Origin: Shewanella chilikensis
Lineage (GTDB): Bacteria > Pseudomonadota > Gammaproteobacteria > Enterobacterales > Shewanellaceae
Length of the DNA stretch: 64,000 nt
NCBI RefSeq assembly: GCF_002836945.1
Contig: NZ_NIJM01000003.1
Location: 81,043 to 145,042, forward strand
Direction of reading: 5' to 3'
How positions within the stretch are numbered: the stretch's first letter is position 1; every line of letters begins with the position of its first letter. Made by a program: the position numbers and the translations under genes. A model generated the notes under the pieces. That model saw nothing but the letters and a program-made list of their open reading frames with translations. It did no database searches and was not told the origin of the DNA. This document shows, piece after piece, positions 16,277 to 25,750 of this stretch.

Positions 16277-17389
16277 ATGAGTCATGAAGTGGTATTTCAG
16301 ACCCTGGGAACCGCCAGCGGCAAGCTGATTGGTGTGGCCACACTCAATGTGGAAAAAGCACTCAATGCACTGAATCTCAACATGGTGCGTTTGCTGGCCA
16401 AGCAGTTAGCTGCCTGGAAACAGGATGAACAGATTGCCTGCGTGATCCTCGACGGCAGCGGCGATAAAGCCTTCTGCGCCGGTGGTGATGTACGGGCGCT
16501 GTATCAGGCGCAGCAGGCCAATCCCGGCAGTTACACCCAGGAAGCCCGGGTGTTTTTCGAAGAGGAGTATCGGCTCGACTTTCAGCTGCACACCTTCGGC
16601 AAGCCGGTATTGGTTTGGGGCGACGGCATAGTGATGGGTGGGGGGCTGGGGCTGATGATAGGTGCCAGCCACAGAGTATTGACCGAGCGTTCGCGCATCG
16701 CCATGCCTGAGGTCACCATAGGCCTTTACCCGGATGTCGGCGGCAGCTATTTTCTCGGCCGCATGCCGGGCAAGACTGGGCTGTTTCTCGGCCTGACCGC
16801 CTACAATATGAATGCGGCCGATGCCCGTTATACCGGCATTGGCAATCATTTTCTGGCCTCAACGGATAAAGAGCGCATGCTCGATGCCATGGCGACGGTG
16901 AACTGGGGCAATAACACCAGTCTCAACCAGCAGAAGCTGCATGATCTGCTCAATGAACTGGAAACCCAGAGTGAAGAGCGTCCCGGCAGCAGTCGCTTGA
17001 AGGGCCATCAGGCCCAGATTGATGAGCTGATGACCGGAGATATGGCCGAAATTCTCGCCAAGATGCAGGCCCTGGAAACCCAAGAGAGTTGGTTGCAGCG
17101 TGCCCGTGACACCATGCTGAGCGGCAGCCCGCTTAGCTGGGCGCTGGCCTACGAGCAATCAAGGCTTGGGACTGACATGAGCCTGGCGGATTGTTTCCGC
17201 TTCGAGCTGGGGCTCAGCCTCAACTGCTGCGCCATAGGTGATTTTTGTGAGGGTGTCAGGGCGCTGCTTATCGACAAGGACCGTAATCCCAACTGGCGTT
17301 ACGGCAAGGGCAAGATAGCACCGCAAGATGCGGTATCTGCCTTGCTCGAGTCACCATTTGAACATGAACACCCATTAGCCGATCTGTAA
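16277..17389 (+). CDS. ivdE: 3-hydroxyisobutyryl-CoA hydrolase
   Basis: Crotonase-superfamily thioesterase of the HIBCH subgroup, 370 residues. It releases free 3-hydroxyisobutyrate from its CoA ester, a step specific to valine catabolism. Seen are KAFCAGGDVRALY, GDGIVMGGGLGLMIGASHRV and PEVTIGLYPDVGGSYFLGRM, all hallmarks of HIBCH, plus the C-terminal FCEGVRALLIDKDRNPNW. An open frame exists upstream to 16169, but GGAGGGCGGTG before ATG 16277 and the family N-terminus place the start there. It lies 14 bp after ivdD. Confidence 0.93.
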   Translation: MSHEVVFQTLGTASGKLIGVATLNVEKALNALNLNMVRLLAKQLAAWKQDEQIACVILDGSGDKAFCAGGDVRALYQAQQANPGSYTQEARVFFEEEYRLDFQLHTFGKPVLVWGDGIVMGGGLGLMIGASHRVLTERSRIAMPEVTIGLYPDVGGSYFLGRMPGKTGLFLGLTAYNMNAADARYTGIGNHFLASTDKERMLDAMATVNWGNNTSLNQQKLHDLLNELETQSEERPGSSRLKGHQAQIDELMTGDMAEILAKMQALETQESWLQRARDTMLSGSPLSWALAYEQSRLGTDMSLADCFRFELGLSLNCCAIGDFCEGVRALLIDKDRNPNWRYGKGKIAPQDAVSALLESPFEHEHPLADL

Positions 17390-17430
17390 CAGATGCCGGC
17401 AAACAAGATTCCAACAGGGAGAGCAAACAG

Positions 17431-18330
17431 ATGACAACAGTGGCTTTTATTGGTTTGGGCAACATGGGTGGGCCGATGGCGGTTAACCTGATCAAGGCCG
17501 GGATGACTGTTCGGGTATTCGATCTGGTACCGGCGGCGATGCAGAGCCTGGCAGAGCAGGGAGCTATAACGGCCCAGAGCGCCTGTGGCGCAGCGGCGGG
17601 TGCCGATGTGGTGGTAACCATGTTGCCGGCCGGCAAGCATGTGCGTAGCCTGTACCTCGGCAGCGAGCAGCAGCAAGGGCTGCTGGATGTTGTGGCCGAG
17701 GGGACCTTACTTATCGATTCATCTACCATAGATGCCGACAGCGCCCGCGCTGTGGCGGCTGCATCGGCCGCCAAAGGGCTTGAATTTGTTGATGCGCCGG
17801 TTTCCGGTGGCACCGCTGGGGCCGCGGCCGGTACGCTGACCTTTATCTGCGGCGGCAGCGACGCAGGTTTTGCCAAGGCTAAACCTGTTCTCGAGTGCAT
17901 GGGCGCCAATATTTTCCATGCAGGCGGTGCCGGCGCCGGTCAGGTTGCCAAAATTTGCAACAACATGCTGTTGTCTGTCTTGATGGTAGGTACCAGCGAG
18001 GCACTGAGTCTGGGGATAGATAATGGTTTGGATCCCAAGGTGCTGTCAGATATCATGAAAGTTTCGAGCGGCGGCAACTGGACCTTGGAGAAATACAACC
18101 CCTGTCCCGGGGTGATGCCAAGCGTACCATCGTCCAATGACTATCAGGGCGGGTTTATGGTGGATCTTATGGTCAAGGATCTCGGCCTGTCCCAGGAAGC
18201 AGCGCTGTCCAGCCAGTCGAGCACTCCCATGGGCGCACTGGCGCGCAGCCTCTATGTCAATCATGCCCGCAAGGGCAATGGTCGTCGCGATTTTTCCAGT
18301 ATTTTTGAACAATTCAAGCAAGAGAAATAA
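17431..18330 (+). CDS. mmsB: 3-hydroxyisobutyrate dehydrogenase
   Basis: NAD-dependent beta-hydroxyacid dehydrogenase, 299 residues, oxidising 3-hydroxyisobutyrate to methylmalonate semialdehyde, the substrate of MmsA. The Rossmann motif is FIGLGNMGGPMAVNL at the N-terminus. The substrate-binding DAPVSGGTAGAAAGTL and the catalytic-Lys segment GAGQVAKICNNMLL (about residue 170) are both present. The C-terminal domain is all-helical. Corresponds to ivdF of S. oneidensis. GGGAGAGCAAACAG precedes ATG; ivdG starts 10 bp after the stop. Confidence 0.95.
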   Translation: MTTVAFIGLGNMGGPMAVNLIKAGMTVRVFDLVPAAMQSLAEQGAITAQSACGAAAGADVVVTMLPAGKHVRSLYLGSEQQQGLLDVVAEGTLLIDSSTIDADSARAVAAASAAKGLEFVDAPVSGGTAGAAAGTLTFICGGSDAGFAKAKPVLECMGANIFHAGGAGAGQVAKICNNMLLSVLMVGTSEALSLGIDNGLDPKVLSDIMKVSSGGNWTLEKYNPCPGVMPSVPSSNDYQGGFMVDLMVKDLGLSQEAALSSQSSTPMGALARSLYVNHARKGNGRRDFSSIFEQFKQEK

Positions 18331-18340
18331 GGATAACCCA

Positions 18341-19096
18341 ATGGATGTAAAAGGTAAGGTAGTCGCCATCACAGGTGGAGCCGGTGGACTGGGTCTGGCG
18401 ATGGCGCAGGAGTTGGCCGCAGCCGGTGCCCGTCTGGCGCTGATCGATGTGGATCAGGACCGTCTGGAGCAAGCCTGTGCCCTGATGGGCGAGACCGAAG
18501 TGCAGGGTTATGCTGTAGATATCACAGATGAAGAAGATGTGATGGCAACCTTTCAGTACATTCTGGAAGATTTTGGTCAGCTCAATGTGCTGGTAAACAA
18601 CGCGGGTATTTTGCGTGACGGCATGCTGATCAAAGCCAAAGAGGGCCAGGTGACAGACCGTATGTCGCTGGAGCAGTTCCAATCGGTTATTAATGTAAAC
18701 CTGAGCGGCAGTTTCCTCTGTGGCCGTGAAGCCGCCGCCGCCATGATAAGCTCTGGCCAGGAAGGGGTGATCATCAATATCTCCAGCCTGGCTCGAGCCG
18801 GCAATGTGGGGCAGAGCAACTATGCCGCCTCCAAGGCCGGTGTCGCTGCCATGGCGGTGGGCTGGGCCAAAGAGCTGGCGCGCTACAAGATCAGGGCCGC
18901 CGCTGTTGCCCCCGGGGTTATTGCCACCGAAATGACCGCCGCCATGAAACCGGAAGCGCTGGAGCGTCTGGAGAAAATGGTACCGGTCGGCCGTTTGGGT
19001 GATGCCGCTGAAATCGCCTCGACAGTTAAATTCATCATTGAAAACGACTATGTCAATGGCCGGGTATTTGAAATTGACGGCGGTATCCGCCTGTAA
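18341..19096 (+). CDS. ivdG: SDR dehydrogenase, 3-hydroxy-2-methylbutyryl-CoA type
   Basis: Classical short-chain dehydrogenase, 251 residues. TGGAGGLGLA is the cofactor turn and NNAGILRDG the stabilising motif. The catalytic Ser lies in INISSLARAG and YAASK gives Tyr and Lys. The C-terminal VFEIDGG closes the fold. Its place at the end of the ivd operon suggests oxidation of 3-hydroxy-2-methylbutyryl-CoA from isoleucine, feeding IvdA. The ATG at 18341, with AAGGATAACCCA in front, is preferred to an upstream open frame that overlaps mmsB in another phase. Confidence 0.92.
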   Translation: MDVKGKVVAITGGAGGLGLAMAQELAAAGARLALIDVDQDRLEQACALMGETEVQGYAVDITDEEDVMATFQYILEDFGQLNVLVNNAGILRDGMLIKAKEGQVTDRMSLEQFQSVINVNLSGSFLCGREAAAAMISSGQEGVIINISSLARAGNVGQSNYAASKAGVAAMAVGWAKELARYKIRAAAVAPGVIATEMTAAMKPEALERLEKMVPVGRLGDAAEIASTVKFIIENDYVNGRVFEIDGGIRL

Positions 19097-19128
19097 TTCA
19101 ATGCGTTGAGATCAAGGCCAAAATAGAT

Positions 19129-19178
19129 ATCATCCCTGTTCTTTACCGCGTTTTAAACAAGGACAGGGATGATGTTTT
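19129..19178 (+). terminator. Probable terminator of the ivd operon
   Basis: ATCATCCCTGT (19129-19139) and ACAGGGATGAT (19163-19173) are perfect 11-bp inverted arms around a 23-base loop, followed by GTTTTCTT. The loop is long for a classical terminator. The rest of 19174-19466 shows no gene I can support; short frames on both strands there have no ribosome site and no recognisable composition. Confidence 0.5.
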
Positions 19179-19466
19179 CTTCCTCCACCAGGCTGGGGCG
19201 TTTAACGCTCTTTTGCCAAGCTGGGTTGCAGCTCCATGTGAACGACGGCGATAAGTTGGTGAATATCTTCTCTGACCCCATGTACTTCTGGCCAGTGAGC
19301 GGGATAAAACTGGTGAACGTGCCAGGTTCTTGCAAAAGTTATCATTCTGCAATTGTGAGGGGGAGATACTTGTCCGCTTTGTATTACAGACGTTGACAAT
19401 TCTTGTCCCGGATTGAACAATCTCCCTAATAAAAGTTAAAAGTACCAGAGGTAACGACACTCACCC

Positions 19467-19700
19467 ATGCATTGGTTGGAGAAACAGATTAAGCGCCTGC
19501 TTTTGCTGGTGGGAATCGCGGGTGTCATGGTAATCTATTTTGGATTCTTCTATCTGCTTCTCAGCGGTCGCTCCACTGAACCCATCACCTGGTACTATTT
19601 GCTTTCACCTTGGATCTGCATCTTTTTTGGATTATCCAGTTTGCAGCAGTACAGGGTGTTGCAGTGGTTCTTTGCCAGATATAAAAATAAGAAAAAATAA
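19467..19700 (+). CDS. Small two-helix membrane protein, unknown
   Basis: 77 residues with two clear hydrophobic segments: LLLLVGIAGVMVIYFGFFYLLL (about residues 11-32) and YYLLSPWICIFFGLSSL (about 43-59). Basic residues lie at both ends (KQIKR; RYKNKKK), which predicts both termini in the cytoplasm. The ribosome site AGAGGTAACGAC is moderate. I do not recognise a family. It lies 68 bp before the S9 peptidase gene in the same direction and could be cotranscribed. Confidence 0.55.
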   Translation: MHWLEKQIKRLLLLVGIAGVMVIYFGFFYLLLSGRSTEPITWYYLLSPWICIFFGLSSLQQYRVLQWFFARYKNKKK

Positions 19701-19768
19701 GAAAACACAAGACTTACGTTGTAGTAGTTTCAACCTGCCTGTGGGTGGGTGTTGGGGGAAACGAAACC

Positions 19769-21826
19769 ATGATTTTCAATCCCGGAAAGCAAATTTTGGC
19801 CGTAGCGCTGATGGTGTTAGTGCTGCAGGGGTGCGGTCAACCTGCGCAGGAGCAACAAGCCCTTGCCGACAATGAGCAGAGGATTAGCGCGGCTTATGGC
19901 AGCTGGGTCTCGCCTTTGGGGGCCGCCGAAGTCTACGGCAGTGCCTCGGCAATAGGTGAGCTGCAGAGTGTTGGTGATGCGATTTATTTCTCGGAATCCA
20001 GCCCGGCCGAAGGCGGCAAGGTGGGGATCAAGCGTCTTGAAAAAGATGGCAGCATTACCAGTGTGGTGGCGCCGGCCTTTGGTATCGGCAGTCGGGTTCA
20101 CGAGTATGGCGGTGGCGACTTTCTTGGTATAGGTCAGAGCCTGTTTGTCACCAAGGGGCAGGATCAGCTGTTTTACCGGATAGCGCCGAATCAGGAGGCG
20201 CTGGCTCTGACTCCCAATGGCACCCGTCACGGGGAATGTATCTCTTACCCCAAGGGCTCACGGATTATTTGTGTTCGGGAAGATCATCGACAACCGGGTG
20301 AGCCCAAGGCCAGTTTGGTGACCATTAACCTGAATTTCTCCGGTGAAGGGGATATCTTTGTCGATGGGCACGACTTTATCAGTTCTCCGGCAATCAATGC
20401 CGACAATACTCAGCTTGCCTGGATCACCTGGGAACATCCCAACATGCCTTGGGATAATACTCAGTTGTGGCTTGGGGATCTCAATCGCAAGGGGCAGTTG
20501 ACTAACATTCGCCAAATCGCACCCGAGCGCAAGGGCGCACTGATGCAACCCCTGTTTAGCCCAAACGGCGTGCTCTACTTTATTGCCGACTATGACAACT
20601 GGTGGAACCTCTATCGACTTGATGCCAAAGGCGATATTGAACAGGTTACCCAACTCAAGGCTGAAATCGGCGGCCCTGCCTGGAAGTTGGGGCAGCACGC
20701 TTACGCCTTTGAAAATGAAAATACCCTGATAGCCAGTTTCAACAAGGAAGGGGATGCCGGATTGCTGCGACTGGATCTGCAGACCGGGGTTATTGAAGTG
20801 CTGGCTGCCGACTTTGCCGATATCAAACAGGTGGTGCAGGGGGCCGACGGGGTTTATTTCGTTGGCAATAGGCCAACACCCGAGCGCGGCATCTACAAGG
20901 TTTCCGGCCGCGGCACAGAACTTGTGTATGCACCTAAAATTTGTGGTCTGGATCCCAGATACATCTCCCGCGCCGTCAATGTTGAGTTTACCACCAAAGG
21001 GGGAGACAAGGCTCACGGCTATTTTTATCCGCCGGTAAATGGTGATTACCAACCTCTGCCGGATACCCGGCCGCCTCTTTTGATGATGTTGCATGGTGGG
21101 CCGACCGCTAGCGCAAATAGGGCATACGACAGCGCCATTCAATACTGGACCAGCCGCGGTTTTGCCGTGTTTGAGCTCAATTATCGCGGCAGTACCGGCT
21201 TTGGCCGCCAATATCGCCAGAGCCTCTATGGCAACTGGGGCAAGGCAGATGTTGAGGATGCTGTCTGGGCTGCAGGTTTTTTAGTTGACCAAGGCTGGGT
21301 CAATGCTGAGAAATTGGCTATCCGCGGCGGTAGTGCCGGTGGCTTGAGCGTGCTTTCAGCCTTGGCTTTCCATGATAAGTTCAAGGCCGGGGTGAGCTAT
21401 TTCGGGATCAGTGATATCGAGGTGCTGGGCAAGGAAACCCATAAGTTTGAGTCAAGATACCTGGATCAACTGATAGGCCCTTACCCGGAAATGAAGGCTG
21501 TGTATCGTGAACGCTCGCCCCTGTACCACCTGCAGGGGTTCAACGAACCTTTGCTGTTGTTGCAAGGGCTTGAAGATAAGGTGGTGCCACCGAGTCAGTC
21601 GCAGCATATCTACAAGGCGCTGAAAGACAAGGGCGTACCCACGGCATTTATCGGCATTGAGGGGGAAGGGCACGGCTTTCGTCAGCCCCATAACAAGATA
21701 CTGGCGCTGGAATCTGAGCTGGTGTTCTACGGCATGGTGTTTGATTTCACCCCGGCGGGCACGCTGCCGACACTGAAGCTGGACAATGCCGAAGCCTTGG
21801 CGCGGCCCGGACAACAAGTTGAGTGA
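19769..21826 (+). CDS. Lipid-anchored S9-family prolyl oligopeptidase-like peptidase
   Basis: 685-residue precursor with a lipoprotein signal peptide ending LQGC. Residues about 50-400 form a beta-propeller-like region. The C-terminal alpha/beta hydrolase domain has the S9 triad: Ser522 in RGGSAGG, Asp603 in GLEDKVVPP and His635 in GEGHGFRQP. The oxyanion HGGPT motif is also visible, giving closest resemblance to the S9C acylaminoacyl-peptidase group. It probably trims peptides in the periplasm while membrane-anchored, which is unusual as most S9 members are soluble. GGGGGA before ATG 19769 decides the start. The stop is five bases from the convergent cueR stop. Confidence 0.88.
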   Translation: MIFNPGKQILAVALMVLVLQGCGQPAQEQQALADNEQRISAAYGSWVSPLGAAEVYGSASAIGELQSVGDAIYFSESSPAEGGKVGIKRLEKDGSITSVVAPAFGIGSRVHEYGGGDFLGIGQSLFVTKGQDQLFYRIAPNQEALALTPNGTRHGECISYPKGSRIICVREDHRQPGEPKASLVTINLNFSGEGDIFVDGHDFISSPAINADNTQLAWITWEHPNMPWDNTQLWLGDLNRKGQLTNIRQIAPERKGALMQPLFSPNGVLYFIADYDNWWNLYRLDAKGDIEQVTQLKAEIGGPAWKLGQHAYAFENENTLIASFNKEGDAGLLRLDLQTGVIEVLAADFADIKQVVQGADGVYFVGNRPTPERGIYKVSGRGTELVYAPKICGLDPRYISRAVNVEFTTKGGDKAHGYFYPPVNGDYQPLPDTRPPLLMMLHGGPTASANRAYDSAIQYWTSRGFAVFELNYRGSTGFGRQYRQSLYGNWGKADVEDAVWAAGFLVDQGWVNAEKLAIRGGSAGGLSVLSALAFHDKFKAGVSYFGISDIEVLGKETHKFESRYLDQLIGPYPEMKAVYRERSPLYHLQGFNEPLLLLQGLEDKVVPPSQSQHIYKALKDKGVPTAFIGIEGEGHGFRQPHNKILALESELVFYGMVFDFTPAGTLPTLKLDNAEALARPGQQVE

Positions 21827-21831
21827 TAGCT

Positions 21832-22230
21832 TCAGGCCTGTTTGGTTTCGCTGGACAGGCCATCTATGATGGCGCATTCAGACTGATTGCCGCCGCGGCA
21901 TTGAGATACCAGTTCGCTCAGTTGGGCATGCAGCGACGCCAGTCTGGCCATCTTGTCTTCCAACGCCTGCAGGTGCCCTTTGGCCAGACGTTTGACATCC
22001 TCGGCGCAGCGCTTGGGATTGTGTTTCAGTTGCAACAGATCCCGGCATTCATCCAAGGTAAAGCCCAGCTCGCGGCAGTGCTGTAAAAACTTGAGCGCCT
22101 CGATTTCAGCGGTCCGATACTCACGATATCCATTGTCGCCTCTGTGGGCCTCAACCAAGCCTATGTCATGGTAATAGCGGATACTCTTGATACTCAGACC
22201 AGTTGCCTTGGCCACTTCGCCTATTTTCAT
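21832..22230 (-). CDS. cueR: Cu(I)-responsive MerR-family regulator
   Basis: 132 residues: N-terminal winged helix-turn-helix MKIGEVAKATGLSIKSIRYY, a dimerisation coiled coil, and a C-terminal metal loop CRGGNQSEC. The two Cys separated by seven residues match the CueR loop that binds one Cu(I). The preceding Ser replacing a Cys of the Hg/Zn sensors also fits a +1 ion sensor. It is divergent from copA with a 19-bp-spaced promoter between them, the classical CueR arrangement. Confidence 0.92.
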   Translation of the reverse strand: MKIGEVAKATGLSIKSIRYYHDIGLVEAHRGDNGYREYRTAEIEALKFLQHCRELGFTLDECRDLLQLKHNPKRCAEDVKRLAKGHLQALEDKMARLASLHAQLSELVSQCRGGNQSECAIIDGLSSETKQA

Positions 22231-22335
22231 CGCTGAACTCCTGCCCTGTTGGGACTTTTGTGGGCTATTTTGTCGCGCCGCAAGCGCATTGTTGAGAGTC
22301 AGAGCACCTTTTATCTCACGGATGATTTTTCGAGC

Positions 22336-22366
22336 TTGACTCTCCCGTTACTGGAGACTTTAACCT
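22336..22366 (+). promoter_or_regulatory. CueR-controlled copA promoter
   Basis: TTGACT (22336-22341) and TAACCT (22361-22366) are separated by 19 bases, the long spacer typical of MerR-family promoters. The spacer contains the dyad ACTCTCC-N7-GGAGACT (one mismatch). It lies between cueR and copA. Confidence 0.75.
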
Positions 22367-22420
22367 TTATCTCAGTGTTGAGCCAGCCTCGCTTGCGAGG
22401 GGCAAAGAGGGGAGTTTCCA

Positions 22421-25400
22421 ATGGACCAGATACAATTCACCATAGCGAATATGAAGTGCGGCGGCTGCGCCCGCAAGATAAAGGCCCTGTTCGCCGATGA
22501 TACCGGCGTAGAAGCCGCTACCGAGGTGGCCGATAAGTCGTTGACGCTGACATTCGCCCCGGACGCAGAGCTCACCCCCGCCGCGGCGCTGGCGAAACTG
22601 AAAGACGCAGGTTATGACGCTGAGCAGGCCGAGATTGCGGCTACCGGCGCCGGTGACAGCGCGCAAAAGCCCAGCCCTGAAACCCCTGCCAGCTTTAACT
22701 TCCATGTTGCCGATATGAATTGCGGCCACTGTGAGAGTAAGCTTCGCAGGGCGCTGGCTGATGAGCTTGAGGTAGACGTTGACCTTAAAGGCAAACAGCT
22801 GCGGCTGAAAAGTCACAAGAGCGCGGCCGAACTGGCCGAATTGATAACGGGCGCAGGCTTTACCCCGCCAACGCTGGAACCTGGCAATACAAGTGAGCCG
22901 GAAAACTTCCACTTTTATGTTGGCGATATGAGCTGTGGCCATTGTGAGACCAGTATTCGTAAGGCGCTCAGCGATGAAGCCGAGGTGACAGTCAATCTGA
23001 AACAGAAACGGCTTGCAGTGAAAAGCCATAAAACCGCCGCCGAGTTGACCGAGCTGTTAAAGGCCGCTGGGTTTACCGCCGAGCCTTGGCGCGATGAGCA
23101 TGCCGAGGCTGATACCGAGACTGAGACTGAGACTGAGACAGAAGCTCAGGCTGACGCTTTGAAACCGGCAGTGGCCGCAACTACAACTGAAGCTGAAACT
23201 GGCAAGCATGCCGATAAAGCAGTCAAGCAGAAGGCCGCCACGGCTCACCCTGCCAACCCCACACTGCTGTTTGTGCCGGATATGAGCTGCGCCAGCTGCG
23301 TGGCCAAGATAGAAAAAGCCTTTGCCGCCAAAGAGGTCGAGGCCAGAGTCAACTTGGCCGACAAGCAGGTGAGCGTGGCCGCAGGTTTGCCAGTGGCTGA
23401 AGCCGTTGCGCTGCTGCTCTCGGCCGGGTATCGCGCGGAGCCAATAACCGACGCCGCCAGTGCCATGGCCGACAAGGCCGAGCATGATGCCAGGGAATAC
23501 CGCACCCGGATCAGACAGGCCATCGCCGGTCTTGGGCTGGGGATCCCCTTGATGATCTGGGGTCTGGCCGGTGGTGACATGATGATCCACGATAGCCAAA
23601 GCCAACTTATCTGGGGCGCCATGGGGCTGCTGACCTTGTTGCTGCTGGTTACCACCGGGGGGCACTTCTTCAGTGGTATGTGGCGCTCACTCAAGGCCAG
23701 GAGTGCCAACATGGATACGCTGATCGCCCTGGGTACGGGCACAGCTTGGCTTTACTCCATGCTGGTGGTGCTTATTCCCGGCTTTTTCCCCGACGGCACC
23801 CGTCATGTGTACTTTGAAGCCAGTGTGATGATCCTCGGCTTGATTAACCTTGGGCATGCATTGGAGCTGAGAGCCCGCGGCAAGACCAGTGAAGCGGTGC
23901 AGAAGCTTATTGGCCTGCAGAGCAATACGGCCATCAAGATCACCGAAAACGGCGATGAAACCGTGGCCATAGCGGCGCTGGTGGTGGGTGACAAGTTGAG
24001 ACTGCGCCCGGGTGACAGAGTGGCGCTCGACGGTGAAGTGCTTTCAGGCAGTTCGCTGCTCGATGAGTCCATGCTCACAGGCGAACCCATTCCCGTGGCT
24101 AAATCCGTGGGCGACAGTCTGAGCGCCGGCACAGTCAATGGTAACGGCAGCCTTATTTACCAAGTTACTGCCGGGCCTGCCGATACCCGCCTGGCGAAGA
24201 TTATCGCCCTGGTTCAGGAGGCCCAGACCTCCAAGATGCCCATAGGGCGACTGACGGACAAGATAGCCGCCGTGTTTGTGCCTGTGGTGGTGGTGATTGC
24301 GCTGCTGGCGGCCATCATCTGGTATTTTGTCGGCCCTGAGCCCGCGTTGTCCCATGCGCTGGTGGTGCTGACCAGTGTACTGATTATCGCCTGTCCCTGC
24401 GCCTTGGGGCTGGCGACGCCTATGTCCATCATGGTATCTGTCGGCCGCGCCGCTTCCATGGGGGTGTTGGTGAAAAACGGTGAGGCACTGCAAACCGCCA
24501 GCAAGGTCAGCTGTGTGGTGCTGGATAAGACCGGCACCATCACAGAAGGTAAGCCCGCCGTCACTCAGGTGGATATTTTTGATGATGCCTTTGATGAGCG
24601 CGAGCTGCTGCGCGCTGTGGCCAGCCTTGAGCAACACTCGGGCCACCCCTTGGCGGCGGCGCTGCTGGATGCCGCCAAAGCCAAAGAGGTTGTGCTGACT
24701 GAGCCGCAGGGGTTTGACTATCGCCAGGGGCAAGGTCTGCTGGGGCAGTTTGAAGGCCGGCAGTGGGCGGTCGGTAATAGCAAGCTAATGGACGCACTGG
24801 GCATTAGGCTAACCGAGACGCACCAGGCAAGACTGGAGCAGGGGGCGGCGCTTGGACACACCCAGGTGCTGGTGGCCCGAAATAATCAGCTGCTGGCGTT
24901 GGTGGGGATCAGTGACCCAATCAAAGCCGATGCCAAAGAAGCCATGGCTGCGCTCAAGACCCAGGGCAAACGCTTGGTATTGCTCAGTGGTGATAACCAG
25001 GCCACAGCCGAAGCCGTGGCGCGTCAGGTGGGGATTGAGGAAGTCATCGCCGGAGTGTTGCCGGATGAAAAGCAATCCTGGGTCAATAAGTTTCAAGCGC
25101 AGGGTGAAGTGGTGGCCATGGTCGGTGATGGGATCAATGACGCCCCGGCGCTGATGGCCGCCGATGTCGGCATTGCCATGGGCTCGGGCACAGAGATTGC
25201 CATAGAGAGCGCCGACCTGACCTTGCTTAACCCTAGGCTGGGCAGCTTGGCCGGGGCATTTGCCCTGTCGCGGGCGACGCTTGGCAACATCAAGCAGAAC
25301 CTGTTCGGCGCCTTTATCTACAATACTCTGGGGATCCCGATTGCGGCCGGGGTGCTGTACCCGCTGACAGGGATATTGCTGAGCCCTGTGGTGGCCGGCG

Positions 25401-25471
25401 CGGCAATGGCGCTGTCTTCACTGACTGTGGTGACCAACGCCAACCGCTTGCGGCGTCAGTCTTTGGATTAA
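22421..25471 (+). CDS. copA: Cu(I)-exporting P1B-type ATPase with four HMA domains
   Basis: Inner-membrane copper pump of 1,016 residues, well above the ~830 of E. coli CopA. Four heavy-metal domains precede the membrane part: CGGC (13-16), CGHC (101-104), CGHC (172-175) and CASC (290-293). A TE-rich acidic linker of about 50 residues encoded by GAGACT repeats separates the third and fourth. The ATPase core has LTGEPIPV, the ion-binding CPC (658-660), the phosphorylated DKTGT (Asp702), SGHPLA and GDGIND. GGGGAG precedes ATG. CueR control is likely. The extra domains probably exchange copper with chaperones or tune activity. Confidence 0.95.
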   Translation: MDQIQFTIANMKCGGCARKIKALFADDTGVEAATEVADKSLTLTFAPDAELTPAAALAKLKDAGYDAEQAEIAATGAGDSAQKPSPETPASFNFHVADMNCGHCESKLRRALADELEVDVDLKGKQLRLKSHKSAAELAELITGAGFTPPTLEPGNTSEPENFHFYVGDMSCGHCETSIRKALSDEAEVTVNLKQKRLAVKSHKTAAELTELLKAAGFTAEPWRDEHAEADTETETETETEAQADALKPAVAATTTEAETGKHADKAVKQKAATAHPANPTLLFVPDMSCASCVAKIEKAFAAKEVEARVNLADKQVSVAAGLPVAEAVALLLSAGYRAEPITDAASAMADKAEHDAREYRTRIRQAIAGLGLGIPLMIWGLAGGDMMIHDSQSQLIWGAMGLLTLLLLVTTGGHFFSGMWRSLKARSANMDTLIALGTGTAWLYSMLVVLIPGFFPDGTRHVYFEASVMILGLINLGHALELRARGKTSEAVQKLIGLQSNTAIKITENGDETVAIAALVVGDKLRLRPGDRVALDGEVLSGSSLLDESMLTGEPIPVAKSVGDSLSAGTVNGNGSLIYQVTAGPADTRLAKIIALVQEAQTSKMPIGRLTDKIAAVFVPVVVVIALLAAIIWYFVGPEPALSHALVVLTSVLIIACPCALGLATPMSIMVSVGRAASMGVLVKNGEALQTASKVSCVVLDKTGTITEGKPAVTQVDIFDDAFDERELLRAVASLEQHSGHPLAAALLDAAKAKEVVLTEPQGFDYRQGQGLLGQFEGRQWAVGNSKLMDALGIRLTETHQARLEQGAALGHTQVLVARNNQLLALVGISDPIKADAKEAMAALKTQGKRLVLLSGDNQATAEAVARQVGIEEVIAGVLPDEKQSWVNKFQAQGEVVAMVGDGINDAPALMAADVGIAMGSGTEIAIESADLTLLNPRLGSLAGAFALSRATLGNIKQNLFGAFIYNTLGIPIAAGVLYPLTGILLSPVVAGAAMALSSLTVVTNANRLRRQSLD
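23117..23140 (+). repeat. GAGACT hexanucleotide repeat in copA
   Basis: About four tandem GAGACT units (the last one GAGACA) encode a Glu-Thr run in the linker before the fourth HMA domain. Gain or loss of units would not shift the frame. Confidence 0.8.
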
Positions 25472-25487
25472 GGTCTTTCAGCGTTTG

Positions 25488-25514
25488 AGCCGGGGAAATT
25501 GCCCCGGCTTTTTT
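25488..25514 (+). terminator. Rho-independent terminator of copA
   Basis: AGCCGGGG (25488-25495) pairs with CCCCGGCT (25502-25509), 6-base loop, then T-run. It starts 16 bp after the copA stop. Confidence 0.92.
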
Positions 25515-25750
25515 ATTGCTTTCTTATTTTATCACCTTGTTTTTCCTGTTTAAATAAGGGGTTTGCCTTTGCTCAGCACCAATGCTTGCCGAAAAACGCA
25601 GCCTGTGGTCACGGCTTGAGCCCTTAGCCTGTCAAAGCCTTTAGTCTATAAGAGCCTTTGGTCAATATAAGCTTGGGGCTGGATATCGCAGGCCAAGTGA
25701 GTCACAGCAAGGGCAACAGGGAACAAGAAAAAATGGGAAGGAGCTGGAAA

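Noticed and set aside
19153..19396. Short frames on both strands between ivdG and the small membrane protein gene
   Set aside because: No ribosome sites, no recognisable protein features.
23117..23140. GAGACT repeat as a phase-variation switch
   Set aside because: Unit length is a multiple of three, so changes in number cannot switch the frame.
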